A DNA stretch of 64,000 nt from Cognatundibacterium squillarum (GCF_014652435.1 NZ_BMYU01000008.1:35379-99378); one strand, 5' to 3'; shown: positions 28,412 to 38,049, numbered from the stretch's first letter. A program made the numbers and translations. Notes: a model not told the origin generated them from the letters alone.

Positions 28412-29815
28412 CTAATTTTCAATCCAGGCAATTTTAATCATCCGTGTGCCTGAATCAGCAATGTGTCTGCAGCAATATTCCGCGTTCATCCCAATACCTG
28501 CGGCAAACAAAATGCGATCCTGAAATGATAGTAATGGCATTTGCAATCTCGCTTGCACAGGAATACCCGCATCCTGATACAAATGTTTAAGCGATCTGGA
28601 TGGCCGATTAACTCCTATTCGCATCCTTTCACCACCATGTCTCCAGCGCAAAGTAAGTAAGTAATCTAGCAATTCACTCTCAGGTATTCCGTAATCCGAA
28701 TGTTCAAAAACCAGTTTCCCGCCAAATTCCGGAAAACTGATCTCACGACCTGAATTCCAATAAAAACTACAACTAGCTGCTCTGTTTTCAGCCTTGATTT
28801 GCGGGTCACGCTGAAAATATACGGTATCCCGGTAGATAAAGATGAAACCGCTATCTATCGCAACCCTAACCGACTGATCATGACTAACTGAGACGACCTG
28901 ACGTACGATCTCAGACAGTTTAACTTCAGATGGCATCTGCACTGAAATCGATTTGAGCCAGAAGCGAAAAACCTGCATGCGCTTTAATGGCGACAAACCC
29001 TTGAGCGCACTTCGGCTCAGGGCATCACCGACCTTACACGAATAAAATTCCGCTGCGACATATTCAGCGAGCAAATCTGATGCAGCATGTAGCAAGCTGC
29101 CGGATCGAGCGAATGCTTCCAGCGAACCCGGGCGGATTGATTCCAGCACTGGCATAATCTGGTGTCGCAATGCATTCCGAAAAAACTTCGGATCATCATT
29201 CGACTCATCAATGACAAATTCACATCCGCATTGAGATACATATGACTCCAGCAAACTGCGGCGCACATCAAGTAAGGGGCGAAATACACGCAGCCCGCTT
29301 CTGTCTGCCATGGGAAATTCCGCATCAGCACGCATCCCCCCCGCTCCGTCAATCCCAGCCCCCCGCAACATCCGGATAAATATAGTCTCAACCTGATCAT
29401 CCAGATGGTGTGCAAAAAGGAGCGTTTTGACACCACATTCAGTAGCCATATCCGCAAGGGCCGTATAGCGCTGTTTGCGCGCAGCAGCCTCAAGGCCATC
29501 AGGAGATTCGCCGACGGTAATTCTTCTTGAACTGAATGGAATATTCAATAAAAGTGCCTGGCTTTGACAATGCGCTAGCCACGCATCCGCATTTGAACTG
29601 AGCCCGTGATGGACGTGAAACGCAAACAGTGGAATTTTTTTTTGCTGACAGAAGTGCGCCGCCAAATGCAAAAGGGCCGTTGAATCCAGCCCTCCGCTAT
29701 ATGCTATTGCTAATTTTAATTCACTGCCATCAGATGATACCTGACGCAACAAGTAATCATCCATATGCTGGCGAAATTGCTCCGCCAGCATTGCAGTCAA
29801 CTCAACATCATTCAT
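28412..29815 (-). CDS. tilS: tRNA(Ile)-lysidine synthase TilS
   Basis: 467 aa. The N-type ATP-pyrophosphatase domain has the PP-loop [14 protein letters not shown] and the second family motif ARKQRYTAL, with [19 protein letters not shown] downstream. A TilS substrate-binding and C-terminal domain fill the rest. It attaches lysine to C34 of the CAU-anticodon tRNA-Ile, an essential step for reading AUA. The start overlaps the accA stop by 4 bases, so translation is probably coupled. Confidence 0.97.
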   Translation of the reverse strand: MNDVELTAMLAEQFRQHMDDYLLRQVSSDGSELKLAIAYSGGLDSTALLHLAAHFCQQKKIPLFAFHVHHGLSSNADAWLAHCQSQALLLNIPFSSRRITVGESPDGLEAAARKQRYTALADMATECGVKTLLFAHHLDDQVETIFIRMLRGAGIDGAGGMRADAEFPMADRSGLRVFRPLLDVRRSLLESYVSQCGCEFVIDESNDDPKFFRNALRHQIMPVLESIRPGSLEAFARSGSLLHAASDLLAEYVAAEFYSCKVGDALSRSALKGLSPLKRMQVFRFWLKSISVQMPSEVKLSEIVRQVVSVSHDQSVRVAIDSGFIFIYRDTVYFQRDPQIKAENRAASCSFYWNSGREISFPEFGGKLVFEHSDYGIPESELLDYLLTLRWRHGGERMRIGVNRPSRSLKHLYQDAGIPVQARLQMPLLSFQDRILFAAGIGMNAEYCCRHIADSGTRMIKIAWIEN

Positions 29816-30786
29816 TCCGATGTATTAGTTTCCTTGAACTTTCCGTATGCCATCAGCTTTTCATGACGAGCATTCAGCAAATCACGCGTCTTCACACCCT
29901 GGAACTGTCTCAAGGTATCCGCTAAGGCACGCTTTACCAGCGCACACATTTGCTTAGGATCGCGATGCGCGCCTCCAAGCGGTTCGTTGATAATCTTATC
30001 AATCAGACCAAGCGCTTTTAAACGGTGCGCCGTCAAACCAAGCGCCTCAGCAGCGTCCGCTGCACGATCAGACGTTTTCCACAGGATAGACGCACAGCCT
30101 TCAGGAGAAATAACAGAATACGTAGCATATTGCAGCATCAAAACTGCGTCGCCAACCGCCAGCGCCAGCGCACCGCCAGAACCACCCTCACCGATAATTG
30201 TGGTGATCAGCGGCACCTTCAGCTCTGCCATCACATAAAGGTTGTGGCCGATAGCCTCAGACTGCCCACGTTCTTCCGCATCAATGCCGGGCCATGCGCC
30301 GGTGGTATCAACAAAAGTAAATACCGGAAGACCAAATTTTTCTGCCAGCTTCATCAGGCGCATTGCCTTACGATAGCCTTCTGGTTTCGGCATACCAAAA
30401 TTACGCATTGCCCGTTCTTTGGTATCCCGGCCTTTCTGGTGACCAATCACCATACATGCCTGACCATTAAATCTGGCAAGACCGCCAACAATCGACTGAT
30501 CATCGGAGAAAGTGCGGTCTCCGTGCAACTCATGAAAATCTGTGAAAATCTGATTCACATAATCCATTGTATACGGACGCTGAGGATGGCGGGAAATCTG
30601 GGAAACCTGCCAGGGGGTCAGCTTTGCATAAATATCTTTCGTCAGCATCTGACTTTTTTTCGACAGCCTCTCGATTTCTTCCGAGATATCTACCGCTGAA
30701 TCGTCCTGCACAAAGCGCAGTTCTTCGATTTTAGTTTCAAGTTCAGCAATAGATTGCTCGAAGCTCAGAAAAGTCGTTTTAGTCAT
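29812..30786 (-). CDS. accA: Acetyl-CoA carboxylase carboxyltransferase subunit alpha AccA
   Basis: 324 aa, close to E. coli AccA (319). An N-terminal helical region contains [10 protein letters not shown] crotonase-like carboxyltransferase domain follows with [64 protein letters not shown] and the oxyanion segment [15 protein letters not shown]. With AccD it transfers carboxyl from biotin to acetyl-CoA, the first committed step of fatty acid synthesis. It heads the accA-tilS-dnaQ operon. Confidence 0.98.
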   Translation of the reverse strand: MTKTTFLSFEQSIAELETKIEELRFVQDDSAVDISEEIERLSKKSQMLTKDIYAKLTPWQVSQISRHPQRPYTMDYVNQIFTDFHELHGDRTFSDDQSIVGGLARFNGQACMVIGHQKGRDTKERAMRNFGMPKPEGYRKAMRLMKLAEKFGLPVFTFVDTTGAWPGIDAEERGQSEAIGHNLYVMAELKVPLITTIIGEGGSGGALALAVGDAVLMLQYATYSVISPEGCASILWKTSDRAADAAEALGLTAHRLKALGLIDKIINEPLGGAHRDPKQMCALVKRALADTLRQFQGVKTRDLLNARHEKLMAYGKFKETNTSE

Positions 30787-31179
30787 CGTGACTCCTTCAC
30801 TCTACACGTGTTGTTGCTGCCATCATCGCATGCCATTCTGTTGGAACCGCGATGCAGATCAACAAATATTGTCGCTCATCCGGGCAGTAAATAGGTAAAA
30901 GACGGAATGGAATTCCATAAATCTTTTTTGACGGACGAGATTAGATATCAAAAACAGGGCATCTGTCCAGCCTAGAATACTTCCTCGAATCCTCAAACCT
31001 GTGCACATATGGTGCACTTTCAACAAATAAACCGCCGACACTGCACAAAATTGATGTATTACCAACTGATTCTGCCTAAATACGACCGACTGCAGAACTT
31101 ATTTGATAAGATGCTGTGATTCGTAATCCGCACCTTTCCAACGCACAATTTATTCCTAAGTGAAGTAATAACCATATTA
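30787..31179. promoter_or_regulatory. Divergent intergenic region between accA and the TPR gene
   Basis: 393 bp, AT-richer than the neighbours, and it must hold the promoters of both divergent genes. The only conspicuous element is GTGCACATATGGTGCAC at 31001-31017, two GTGCAC palindromes 5 bp apart, which could be an operator. No gene is supported here. Confidence 0.4.
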
Positions 31180-32247
31180 ATGAAACGCCAGCCTACTACA
31201 AGCATGAAACTCAGGAATCTCATTTTACTTTCTGCCATAAGCAGCAGCTTGTTAGTTTCGGGACTCAGTTTTGCTGATGAAGCAACTGACATCAGTCGCC
31301 TGCTTCGTACAGGCCAGACAGCAGAAGCATTACAACGTGTCGAAGCCGGACTTGCTTCAAAGCCAAAAGACGCGCAGTTACGCTTTCTGAAAGGCCTTAT
31401 TCTGACCGAGCAGAACAAAAACGGCGAAGCAATTGCTGTATTTACCAAGCTGACAGATGACTACCCAGAACTGCCTGAACCTTATAACAATCTGGCGGTG
31501 CTTTACGCTGCGGCGGGGCAGTATGATAAAGCCCGTGCTGCACTGGAAATGGCGATCCGTACCAATCCTACTTATGGTACGGCACACGAGAACCTCGGTG
31601 ATGTATATGCCAAATTGGCAAGCCAATCGTATGACAAAGCTTTGCAGCTCGACTCTAACAATGCGACAGCCAAGCTGAAGCTGACTATGGTTCGCAACCT
31701 GGTGGGAAATACAACCGGTGGAACAAATCCGAAAGTCGCAGCTAACAGTGCGGCCTCTGTGGCAAGTGCTCCGAAACCGGCTCCGGTAAAACCAGAACCT
31801 GAGCCAGCCAAAGCATCCGATGCGGCAAAAGCTAAAGCGACACCTGAACCTGTCAAAGTCGCCGAACCGCAAAAGGCGAAACCTGCACCAGTTGTCGCAG
31901 CGGATAAAGATGAAGATGAGGTGATGCGTGCGGTTGAGAGCTGGGCAAAAGCCTGGAGTAATCAGGATACTTCATCCTATCTGAATCATTACGCCAAAGA
32001 TTTTCAGACGCCAAAAGGCGAGTCCCGCAAATCGTGGGCAGACGAACGACGCAGTCGTATTGAAGGTAAAGGTCGCATCTCTGTCAAAATCGAAGCAGCG
32101 AAAGTATCTGTTGATGGCAGCAGTGCATCCGTCAGCTTCCGTCAGATTTACACTTCCGACAAACTGACCGCCAATTCCCGTAAAACACTGGTACTGACAC
32201 GCCAGGATGGAAAATGGCTGATTAAGCAGGAAAAAGCAGGCGGCTGA
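31180..32247 (+). CDS. Exported TPR protein with Cds6/NTF2-like C-terminal domain
   Basis: 355 aa from 31180. A second ATG at 31204 is equally possible, and neither has a clear ribosome-binding site. A signal peptide ends near LSFADE. Tetratricopeptide repeats cover about 35-160 (LRFLKGLILTEQNKNGEAIAVF, PYNNLAVLYAAAGQYDKARAALE). A long Pro/Ala/Lys-rich linker (about 185-245) follows, then an NTF2-like domain of the Cds6 type (VESWAKAWSNQDTSSYLNHYAKDFQTPKG). The same kind of C-terminal domain ends the next gene's product. The shared domain and 1-bp overlap suggest that the two act together at the cell wall. Confidence 0.82.
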   Translation: MKRQPTTSMKLRNLILLSAISSSLLVSGLSFADEATDISRLLRTGQTAEALQRVEAGLASKPKDAQLRFLKGLILTEQNKNGEAIAVFTKLTDDYPELPEPYNNLAVLYAAAGQYDKARAALEMAIRTNPTYGTAHENLGDVYAKLASQSYDKALQLDSNNATAKLKLTMVRNLVGNTTGGTNPKVAANSAASVASAPKPAPVKPEPEPAKASDAAKAKATPEPVKVAEPQKAKPAPVVAADKDEDEVMRAVESWAKAWSNQDTSSYLNHYAKDFQTPKGESRKSWADERRSRIEGKGRISVKIEAAKVSVDGSSASVSFRQIYTSDKLTANSRKTLVLTRQDGKWLIKQEKAGG

Positions 32248-33524
32248 TGTTCTCGTATTTTTCCGGTCTGAAGGCGCTGGCTAAGCCAGCGCCGGTTTTT
32301 TTTCGTCGTTCCGCTATTGCGGCTGTACTGATTTCATCTGTTCTGTCGGGTTTTCACGGTAGTGCACACGCTGGACGGCGAAATGCCGACTATGCATCGT
32401 CATCTCAGACAAGTCCGCAAGTTAACCCTGATCAGTTGCTGATCGAGACATTTCAGGCGCTGTCCGCCAATCAGCTGAATCTTGCCGAACAAAAGATTGA
32501 TGCGCTGCTTGCAGCCTACCCGAATTACCAGCTTGCACATCTAATTCGCGGCGATCTGCTGCTGATGCATACGCGCAAGGTGAGCGGGTTTGGCGCAATG
32601 TCGCATGTTCCTCCGGACAAGCTGAAAGAAATGCGCGACGAGGCTGCTGCACGCCTGAAAGCCCTTCAGTTCCGGCCCGGCCCGGATCAGGTACCAAGAG
32701 CAGTTATCCAGTTAAAAGACGATCAAAAGCAAGTCATTGTTATTGACGCAAAAAAATCCCGATTGTATTTGTATGATCATCTCGGCGGACAGCAATTACA
32801 GTTACGCAGTGATCACTACATCAGTCAGGGAAAATTCGGCGTCGATAAACTGAAAGAAGGCGACCAGAAAACGCCGCTCGGTGTGTACTACATCACCAGC
32901 CGGCTTTCCGGCAGTAAGTTACCCGATTTTTATGGTCCGGGCGCTTTGCCGCTGAACTATCCAAACGAGTGGGATAAGGCAAATGGTCGCAGCGGTTCAG
33001 GTATCTGGCTGCATGGCATGCCATCCAACAGTTTCAGCCGCCCTCCTCTGGCATCAGACGGATGTGTTGTGCTGACCAACCCGGACTTTTTAAGTATCGC
33101 GGCGCAGATTGAAATCGGGCGCACACCCGTGGTAATTGCTGAACAGCTGGAATTTATCAGTCGGGAGAAATTGCGACAGGAGCGCGCGCAACTGGCACAG
33201 GTTCAGGAAAGCTGGCGTCTGGATATGGAAAGCATGAATGCGAACAGGATTTTTGCGAATTATTCGCGCAATTTCCGCTCACCACAGGGCGAAGACCTGA
33301 ACAGCTGGTTCGCGAAACAACGTCCGTCATGGGAAGGATGGACAAGTCCGGTAGTCAGGTTAAAAGATCTCACACAATTCCGTTACCCGTCCCGGGATGA
33401 AATGCTGGTGACCACATTTACGATGGAACTGAGCTCCGGTCGCTCGCATATGAGTACACGCAAACGCCAGTACTGGGTAAAAGAAGCAACCAAATGGCGC
33501 ATAATTTATGAAACCAATGTCTGA
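32247..33524 (+). CDS. L,D-transpeptidase (YkuD family) with C-terminal Cds6/NTF2-like domain
   Basis: 425 aa. The start ATG overlaps the previous TGA (TGATG). The first 42 residues form a long signal peptide ending HGSAHA. A YkuD domain covers about 155-295, with the histidine in WLHGMPSN and catalytic cysteine in SDGCVVLTN. Such enzymes make 3-3 cross-links or attach proteins to peptidoglycan. The C-terminal part (RIFANYSRNFRSPQGEDLNSWFAKQ) is a Cds6-like domain. A textbook terminator hairpin lies inside codons 9-19 (32273-32303). Confidence 0.88.
   Translation: MFSYFSGLKALAKPAPVFFRRSAIAAVLISSVLSGFHGSAHAGRRNADYASSSQTSPQVNPDQLLIETFQALSANQLNLAEQKIDALLAAYPNYQLAHLIRGDLLLMHTRKVSGFGAMSHVPPDKLKEMRDEAAARLKALQFRPGPDQVPRAVIQLKDDQKQVIVIDAKKSRLYLYDHLGGQQLQLRSDHYISQGKFGVDKLKEGDQKTPLGVYYITSRLSGSKLPDFYGPGALPLNYPNEWDKANGRSGSGIWLHGMPSNSFSRPPLASDGCVVLTNPDFLSIAAQIEIGRTPVVIAEQLEFISREKLRQERAQLAQVQESWRLDMESMNANRIFANYSRNFRSPQGEDLNSWFAKQRPSWEGWTSPVVRLKDLTQFRYPSRDEMLVTTFTMELSSGRSHMSTRKRQYWVKEATKWRIIYETNV
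32273..32303 (+). terminator. Intrinsic terminator embedded in the start of the L,D-transpeptidase gene
   Basis: Perfect 9-bp stem GGCGCTGGC / GCCAGCGCC with a TAA loop, followed by GG and eight T. It stands 26 bp past the stop of the TPR gene, the normal place for that gene's terminator, but it also encodes ALAKPAPVFF of the next protein. Confidence 0.75.
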
Positions 33525-33534
33525 GGAGAAAAGG

Positions 33535-34191
33535 ATGAAATTATCCCGCAGAATCACTATTGCAACGCTGATGCTGGCCTGTGCTTTTCCGGCAATGGCA
33601 GCTGACCAGCCGCACCCGAAGGTGTCGCTGAAAACCAATATGGGTGAAATCGTGATTGAGCTGGTGCCGGAAGCAGCGCCGGTCACCGTCGAGAATTTTC
33701 TCAAATATGTGCGCTCCGGCCATTACAAAGGCACACTCTTTCATCGTGTCATTGATGGCTTCATGATTCAGGGTGGCGGATATACCAAAGGACTGAAGGA
33801 AAAACCGACTGGAAAACCGATTCCGCTGGAAGCGCGCCGTGCACTGGAAGCCGGACTGAAAAACGATATCGGCACCATTGCCATGGCGCGTACTCAGGAT
33901 CCGAATTCTGCCTCTGCGCAATTCTTTATCAATGTGCGCGATAACGATTTTCTGAACCACCAGATTCTGCCTGACGGTGATCCGGTTGAATTTGTGTTCC
34001 GAGGCACACCAATCGTCAAGCCACGTGCTCAGGCGCTGATGGCGACTGCAGGTTACACGCCATTCGGTCGTGTCATCAAAGGCATGGACGTTGTTGAAAA
34101 AATTAAGCTTGTAGAAACAGGTAGCACCGGCGGCATGCAGGATGTGCCCAAAAAAGACGTCGTCATTGAATCGGCGACTGTAATAAAATAA
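33535..34191 (+). CDS. ppiA: Periplasmic cyclophilin-type peptidyl-prolyl isomerase PpiA
   Basis: 218 aa from ATG 33535, chosen because GAGGAGAAAAGG lies just upstream. An in-frame ATG at 33508 is inside the preceding gene. The signal peptide is cut after AFPAMA. The cyclophilin core shows [14 protein letters not shown], the substrate loop SASAQFFINVRDNDFL and GRVIKGMDVVEKI. An insertion before the last strand (PDGDPVEFVFRGTPIVKPRAQALMA) makes it longer than E. coli PpiA (190). The cytoplasmic paralogue follows after 32 bp. Confidence 0.93.
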   Translation: MKLSRRITIATLMLACAFPAMAADQPHPKVSLKTNMGEIVIELVPEAAPVTVENFLKYVRSGHYKGTLFHRVIDGFMIQGGGYTKGLKEKPTGKPIPLEARRALEAGLKNDIGTIAMARTQDPNSASAQFFINVRDNDFLNHQILPDGDPVEFVFRGTPIVKPRAQALMATAGYTPFGRVIKGMDVVEKIKLVETGSTGGMQDVPKKDVVIESATVIK

Positions 34192-34223
34192 GACTTTCGT
34201 TTGAAATTTTGTAAAGGACAATC

Positions 34224-34712
34224 ATGGCCGTATTACTGACCACTAACCATGGCAACATGAAAATTGAACTGGATGCTGAAAAAGCACCGAAAACAGTTGC
34301 AAACTTCCTCGCATATGTCGAGTCCGGTCATTACGACAACACGATTTTCCACCGTGTTATCAATGGCTTTATGATTCAGGGCGGTGGCTTTGCGCCAGGC
34401 ATGAAGCAAAAAGACACACAGGATCCGATCGAAAATGAAGCGAAGAACGGCCTGAAAAACGAAATGTACACGCTGGCAATGGCACGTACTTCTGCGCCGC
34501 ATTCTGCTTCTTCCCAGTTCTTCATCAACGTTGCGAACAACAGTTTTCTCGACTATCCGGGCCAGGATGGCTGGGGCTACTGCGTATTCGGCAAAGTGAC
34601 CGAAGGTACTGAAGTTGTTGACAAAATCAAAGGCGTAAAAACCACTCGCGCTGGCATGCATGCTGACGTACCGGTTGAAGATGTTGTCATTCTCAAAGCC
34701 GAAATCGTCTGA
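34224..34712 (+). CDS. ppiB: Cytoplasmic cyclophilin-type peptidyl-prolyl isomerase PpiB
   Basis: 162 aa without a signal peptide, close to E. coli PpiB (164). Active-site segments [32 protein letters not shown] and [15 protein letters not shown] are complete. It catalyses cis-trans isomerisation of prolyl bonds. A good ribosome-binding site (AAAGGA) precedes the ATG. It is probably cotranscribed with ppiA and lpxH, as in E. coli, where ppiB adjoins lpxH. Confidence 0.96.
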   Translation: MAVLLTTNHGNMKIELDAEKAPKTVANFLAYVESGHYDNTIFHRVINGFMIQGGGFAPGMKQKDTQDPIENEAKNGLKNEMYTLAMARTSAPHSASSQFFINVANNSFLDYPGQDGWGYCVFGKVTEGTEVVDKIKGVKTTRAGMHADVPVEDVVILKAEIV

Positions 34713-34735
34713 TCTGACTGAAACAGGCTTTCATT

Positions 34736-35554
34736 GTGACTGAACACGTTTATTCCTGTTCAGACATCAGCGCAGCGCAACCCTCCGTGGTTGCGCTGTT
34801 CGTTTCTGATGTCCATTTATCAGCAGATATACCCGCTACCACTGAGGCTTTTCTGCAATTTCTGCAAGGACCTGCCCGCCAAACGAAGGCGCTCTACCTG
34901 ATGGGTGATTTGTTTGAATACTGGGTGGGTGATGACGATATCGGCGATCCTTATCACCAGACAATTTGTGATGCATTGCTGGCGTGTTATCACGCGGGCA
35001 TCCGCATTTACTGGATGCATGGCAATCGCGATTTTCTGGTGGGTTCAGCATTTGCAGACCGTTGCGGCTTGCAGTTGCTTCCGGATCACCAGATTCTGCA
35101 GACCGGAAAAAATTCACTGCTGCTGACGCACGGCGATGCCGAATGTACCGGTGATTTACCCTATATGGCATTCCGCCAGCAGGTGCGGCAGCCGCAATGG
35201 CAGCAGCAGTTTTTGTCGCAACCACTGGAAAAGCGTCGCGAAATCGCCCGCCAGATGCGGCAGCAAAGTCAGCAAAAACAGGCGAACGCCATGGCGCTGG
35301 GTGATGTCGATGATGCAGCAATTCGCACGCTGGTTGAGAAACACGGTGCGCAGATCATGATTCACGGTCATACCCATCGCCCTGCCATGCATCAGTACGC
35401 AGAATTCAGCCGTTATGTGTTACCCGACTGGGATTGCGATCATGCGGCCAGTCCACGGGGTGGCTGGCTCGCATTATTGTCGGATGGCAGTCTGCAAGCA
35501 TATGACGTGCATGGTGCAGCGACACAGCTGCCGCTGCACCCGCATGCAGCTTAA
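34736..35554 (+). CDS. lpxH: UDP-2,3-diacylglucosamine diphosphatase LpxH
   Basis: 272 aa from GTG 34736. It is a calcineurin-type metallophosphoesterase with all metal-binding motifs: FVSDVHL, GDLFEYWVGDD, HGNRDFL, LLTHGD and HGHTHRP. It hydrolyses UDP-2,3-diacylglucosamine to lipid X in lipid A synthesis at the inner membrane surface. The N-terminus has an extra 20 residues or so before the first motif. Its TAA stop overlaps the stop codon of the convergent ABC gene (TTAA shared at 35551-35554). Confidence 0.95.
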   Translation: MTEHVYSCSDISAAQPSVVALFVSDVHLSADIPATTEAFLQFLQGPARQTKALYLMGDLFEYWVGDDDIGDPYHQTICDALLACYHAGIRIYWMHGNRDFLVGSAFADRCGLQLLPDHQILQTGKNSLLLTHGDAECTGDLPYMAFRQQVRQPQWQQQFLSQPLEKRREIARQMRQQSQQKQANAMALGDVDDAAIRTLVEKHGAQIMIHGHTHRPAMHQYAEFSRYVLPDWDCDHAASPRGGWLALLSDGSLQAYDVHGAATQLPLHPHAA

Positions 35555-36246
35555 GCCTCTGCCAGACGCCCGCCCTGAATCCGGATTTGTCGTACGCAGC
35601 GTGCGGCAATTGCCGGATCATGGGTCACCAGGACCAGTGTGGATCCGAATTCGCGATTCAGCGTAAACATCAGCTCCATCACTGCCTGCCCCGTTTGTGC
35701 ATCCAGACTGCCGGTTGGTTCATCAGCAAACAGAATCGCCGGACGCGTCACAAATGCCCGTGCCAGTGCTACCCGTTGTTGTTCGCCACCCGATAAAAAC
35801 TTTGGATAATGCTTCAGGCGCTGTCCAAGCCCAACTTGCTCCAGCATCGCCGCTGCTTTGCTGCGCGCATCCGGATCACCGCGCAATTCCAGCGGTAGCA
35901 TCACGTTTTCCAGTGCAGTTAAATGCATCAGCAGTTGAAACGACTGAAACACAAATCCCACATGCTGTTTGCGAAATATTGCACGCTGATCTTCGGTCAG
36001 CGCAAAAATATCCTGTTGCTGCAGCATCACCTGACCACTGCTGGGCAGATCCAGTCCCGCCAGAATGCCGAGCAGCGTGGACTTGCCGGAGCCGGAAGCA
36101 CCAACAATCGCCAGCGATTCTCCCTGCATCACGTTAAAATGAATATCCTTCAGAATCTCCAGCGATCCGCTGGAATCCTGCACGGTTTTGTGCAGGTGAC
36201 TGACTTGAATTGCTAAACCGTTTGTTAACCCTGCGTTTTCTGTCAT
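35551..36246 (-). CDS. ybbA: ABC transporter ATP-binding protein, YbbA/LolD-like
   Basis: 231 aa from ATG 36246, which has AGGAAAG about 6 bases upstream. The longer frame to 36498 is antisense to tesA. It shows Walker A GASGSGKST, Q-loop FVFQSFQLL, signature LSGGEQQRVALARA and Walker B ILFADEPTGSLD. It belongs to the MacB/LolD/YbbA class. The divergent thioesterase partner is the E. coli ybbA-tesA arrangement. The permease partner (YbbP) is not beside it here. Start and stop codons overlap those of both neighbours. Confidence 0.9.
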   Translation of the reverse strand: MTENAGLTNGLAIQVSHLHKTVQDSSGSLEILKDIHFNVMQGESLAIVGASGSGKSTLLGILAGLDLPSSGQVMLQQQDIFALTEDQRAIFRKQHVGFVFQSFQLLMHLTALENVMLPLELRGDPDARSKAAAMLEQVGLGQRLKHYPKFLSGGEQQRVALARAFVTRPAILFADEPTGSLDAQTGQAVMELMFTLNREFGSTLVLVTHDPAIAARCVRQIRIQGGRLAEA

Positions 36247-36898
36247 GCTGACTTTCCTGAAAAATTGCGTTCGCTGTTCACACTTTGCGCTTCTCTGGCT
36301 GGCACTGCTGGCCGTGCCGGTAAGCGCCCATTCTGCCGGAAAAACCCTGCTTGTGCTTGGTGACAGTTTATCTGCCGAATATGGTTTACCCCGTGGCAAA
36401 GGCTGGGTTGCTTTACTGGATGCAAGGCTGCAAACCCGGCATCCCGGCTGGCAAGTCAACAATGCCAGTATCAGCGGAGAAACCACTGCCGGCGGCAAGT
36501 CGCGTTTGCCTGCGCTGCTGAAACAACATCAGCCTGCTATCGTCATTATTGAACTGGGTGGCAATGATGCGTTGCGCGGACTGGCACTGCAACACTCTGA
36601 AAATAATCTGAGAGAGATGGTGCAGGCATCAAAACAAAGCGGCGCTGCCGTGCTGATTCTCGGGATGCGTATGCCACCGAATTATGGCAGCCAGTACACT
36701 GAAAAGTTCAGTGCATTATTCGCGCAAGTGGCGCAACAGGAAAAAACCGGTTTATTACCCTTCTTCCTTGACAAGATCGCCGACAAACCGGATTGGTTTC
36801 AGGCTGACCGGATTCACCCTAACACGCTGGCACAGGAGCAAATGCTGGACAACGTCTGGCCGCATCTGGAACCTTTGCTGAAAGCTAAAAAGAAATGA
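36245..36898 (+). CDS. tesA: Periplasmic GDSL esterase / acyl-CoA thioesterase I TesA
   Basis: 217 aa with a signal peptide (about 1-31, ending AHSA). It is a SGNH/GDSL hydrolase with block I LVLGDSLSAEYGLP (catalytic Ser), block III GGNDALRG (oxyanion Asn) and block V DRIHPN (Asp/His). TesA hydrolyses esters, acyl-CoAs and lysophospholipids in the periplasm. The ATG at 36245 shares CATG with the start of ybbA on the other strand. No ribosome-binding site is visible upstream, which is odd. The stop overlaps mnmH by 4 bases. Confidence 0.94.
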   Translation: MLTFLKNCVRCSHFALLWLALLAVPVSAHSAGKTLLVLGDSLSAEYGLPRGKGWVALLDARLQTRHPGWQVNNASISGETTAGGKSRLPALLKQHQPAIVIIELGGNDALRGLALQHSENNLREMVQASKQSGAAVLILGMRMPPNYGSQYTEKFSALFAQVAQQEKTGLLPFFLDKIADKPDWFQADRIHPNTLAQEQMLDNVWPHLEPLLKAKKK

Positions 36899-37953
36899 AG
36901 TTTCCCGAACTGCTGACGCTGGAACAAGCACTGGCACAACTTGATCAGTTTGACTGCATTATCGATGCCCGCTCTCCGGCGGAATACGCGGAAGATCATT
37001 TACCCGGTGCAATCAATTTACCGGTGCTGGATAACGAAGAGCGTATCCGCATCGGCACCCTGTATAAACAAACCGGTGCGTTTGAAGCCAAACGGCTGGG
37101 CGCCGCACTGGTTGCAGCGAACATCGCACGTCATCTGGAAAACAGCCTGCAGGATAAGCCACAAGCATGGCGACCACTGATTTACTGCTGGCGCGGTGGC
37201 AACCGCAGCGGATCGATGGCGCATATTTTTGCGCGCATCGGCTGGCCGGTTGCGCAACTGCAAGGCGGTTACCAGTCTTTCCGTCGCCATGTGCATGCAG
37301 AATTACCGCAACTGGCAGCGCAAGTCAGCTGGAAAGTACTTTGCGGTCCGACTGGCAGTGGCAAATCTGCACTGCTGGAAACGCTGGCAGCACAAGGTGC
37401 GCCGGTACTCGATCTGGAGCAACTTGCCAGCCATCGCGGCTCATTGCTTGGTGCATTACCGGGTACGGTGCAACCATCGCAAAAGCAGTTTGAAAGCCAG
37501 ATATGGCTGCGTCTCAAACAGGCAGCCGGTCAAACCTTATATGTAGAATCGGAAAGTAAAAAAGTCGGCAATCTGCGCGTGCCGGATTGCGTGATGGAAG
37601 CGATCCGTGCGGCGGAATGCATATTGCTGGAAGCGCCGTTTGATGAACGGGTGCGCTTTTTGTGTGACAGCTATCCGCACTGGATGCAGCAGCCGGATGT
37701 ACTATGCGAGCGCTTATCGCATCTGGCAGTACAACACGGGAATCAGCAGGTACAGGTATGGAAGGAGATGGTACAGCAGGCAGCCTTCCGCGAACTGACG
37801 GCCTCGCTGCTGGAGCGGCACTACGATCCGTCTTATCGCAAGTCGATGGCTAAGAATTTCGGCAAGCTGCAAACTGCGCAAACCATATCACTGACAGACT
37901 TGCATACAGACAGTCTCAAGGCAGCCGCGATGCGTTTGCTTGAACAAAACTGA
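36895..37953 (+). CDS. mnmH: tRNA 2-selenouridine synthase MnmH (SelU)
   Basis: 352 aa. An N-terminal rhodanese domain has the catalytic cysteine in IYCWRGGNRSGSMA and the family start FDCIIDARSPAEYAEDHLPGA. It is followed by a P-loop domain with GPTGSGKSALL. It replaces sulfur by selenium in 2-thiouridine at the tRNA wobble position, via a geranylated intermediate, using selenophosphate from SelD. Its presence implies selenophosphate metabolism elsewhere in the genome. It is translationally coupled to tesA (ATGA overlap), although no functional link is obvious. Confidence 0.96.
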   Translation: MKFPELLTLEQALAQLDQFDCIIDARSPAEYAEDHLPGAINLPVLDNEERIRIGTLYKQTGAFEAKRLGAALVAANIARHLENSLQDKPQAWRPLIYCWRGGNRSGSMAHIFARIGWPVAQLQGGYQSFRRHVHAELPQLAAQVSWKVLCGPTGSGKSALLETLAAQGAPVLDLEQLASHRGSLLGALPGTVQPSQKQFESQIWLRLKQAAGQTLYVESESKKVGNLRVPDCVMEAIRAAECILLEAPFDERVRFLCDSYPHWMQQPDVLCERLSHLAVQHGNQQVQVWKEMVQQAAFRELTASLLERHYDPSYRKSMAKNFGKLQTAQTISLTDLHTDSLKAAAMRLLEQN

Positions 37954-38049
37954 CGCCACTGTCAACGGCAGTTCTGACTTCACACGAAGGCGGGGCAGCG
38001 TCGGCAACATTGCTGGCGTTGCTGAGAAAATCAAAATTGCACCAAATTT

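Noticed and set aside
36247..36498. Long N-terminal extension of the YbbA-like protein
   Set aside because: It is antisense to the tesA signal peptide and catalytic block, and ATG 36246 has a good ribosome-binding site.
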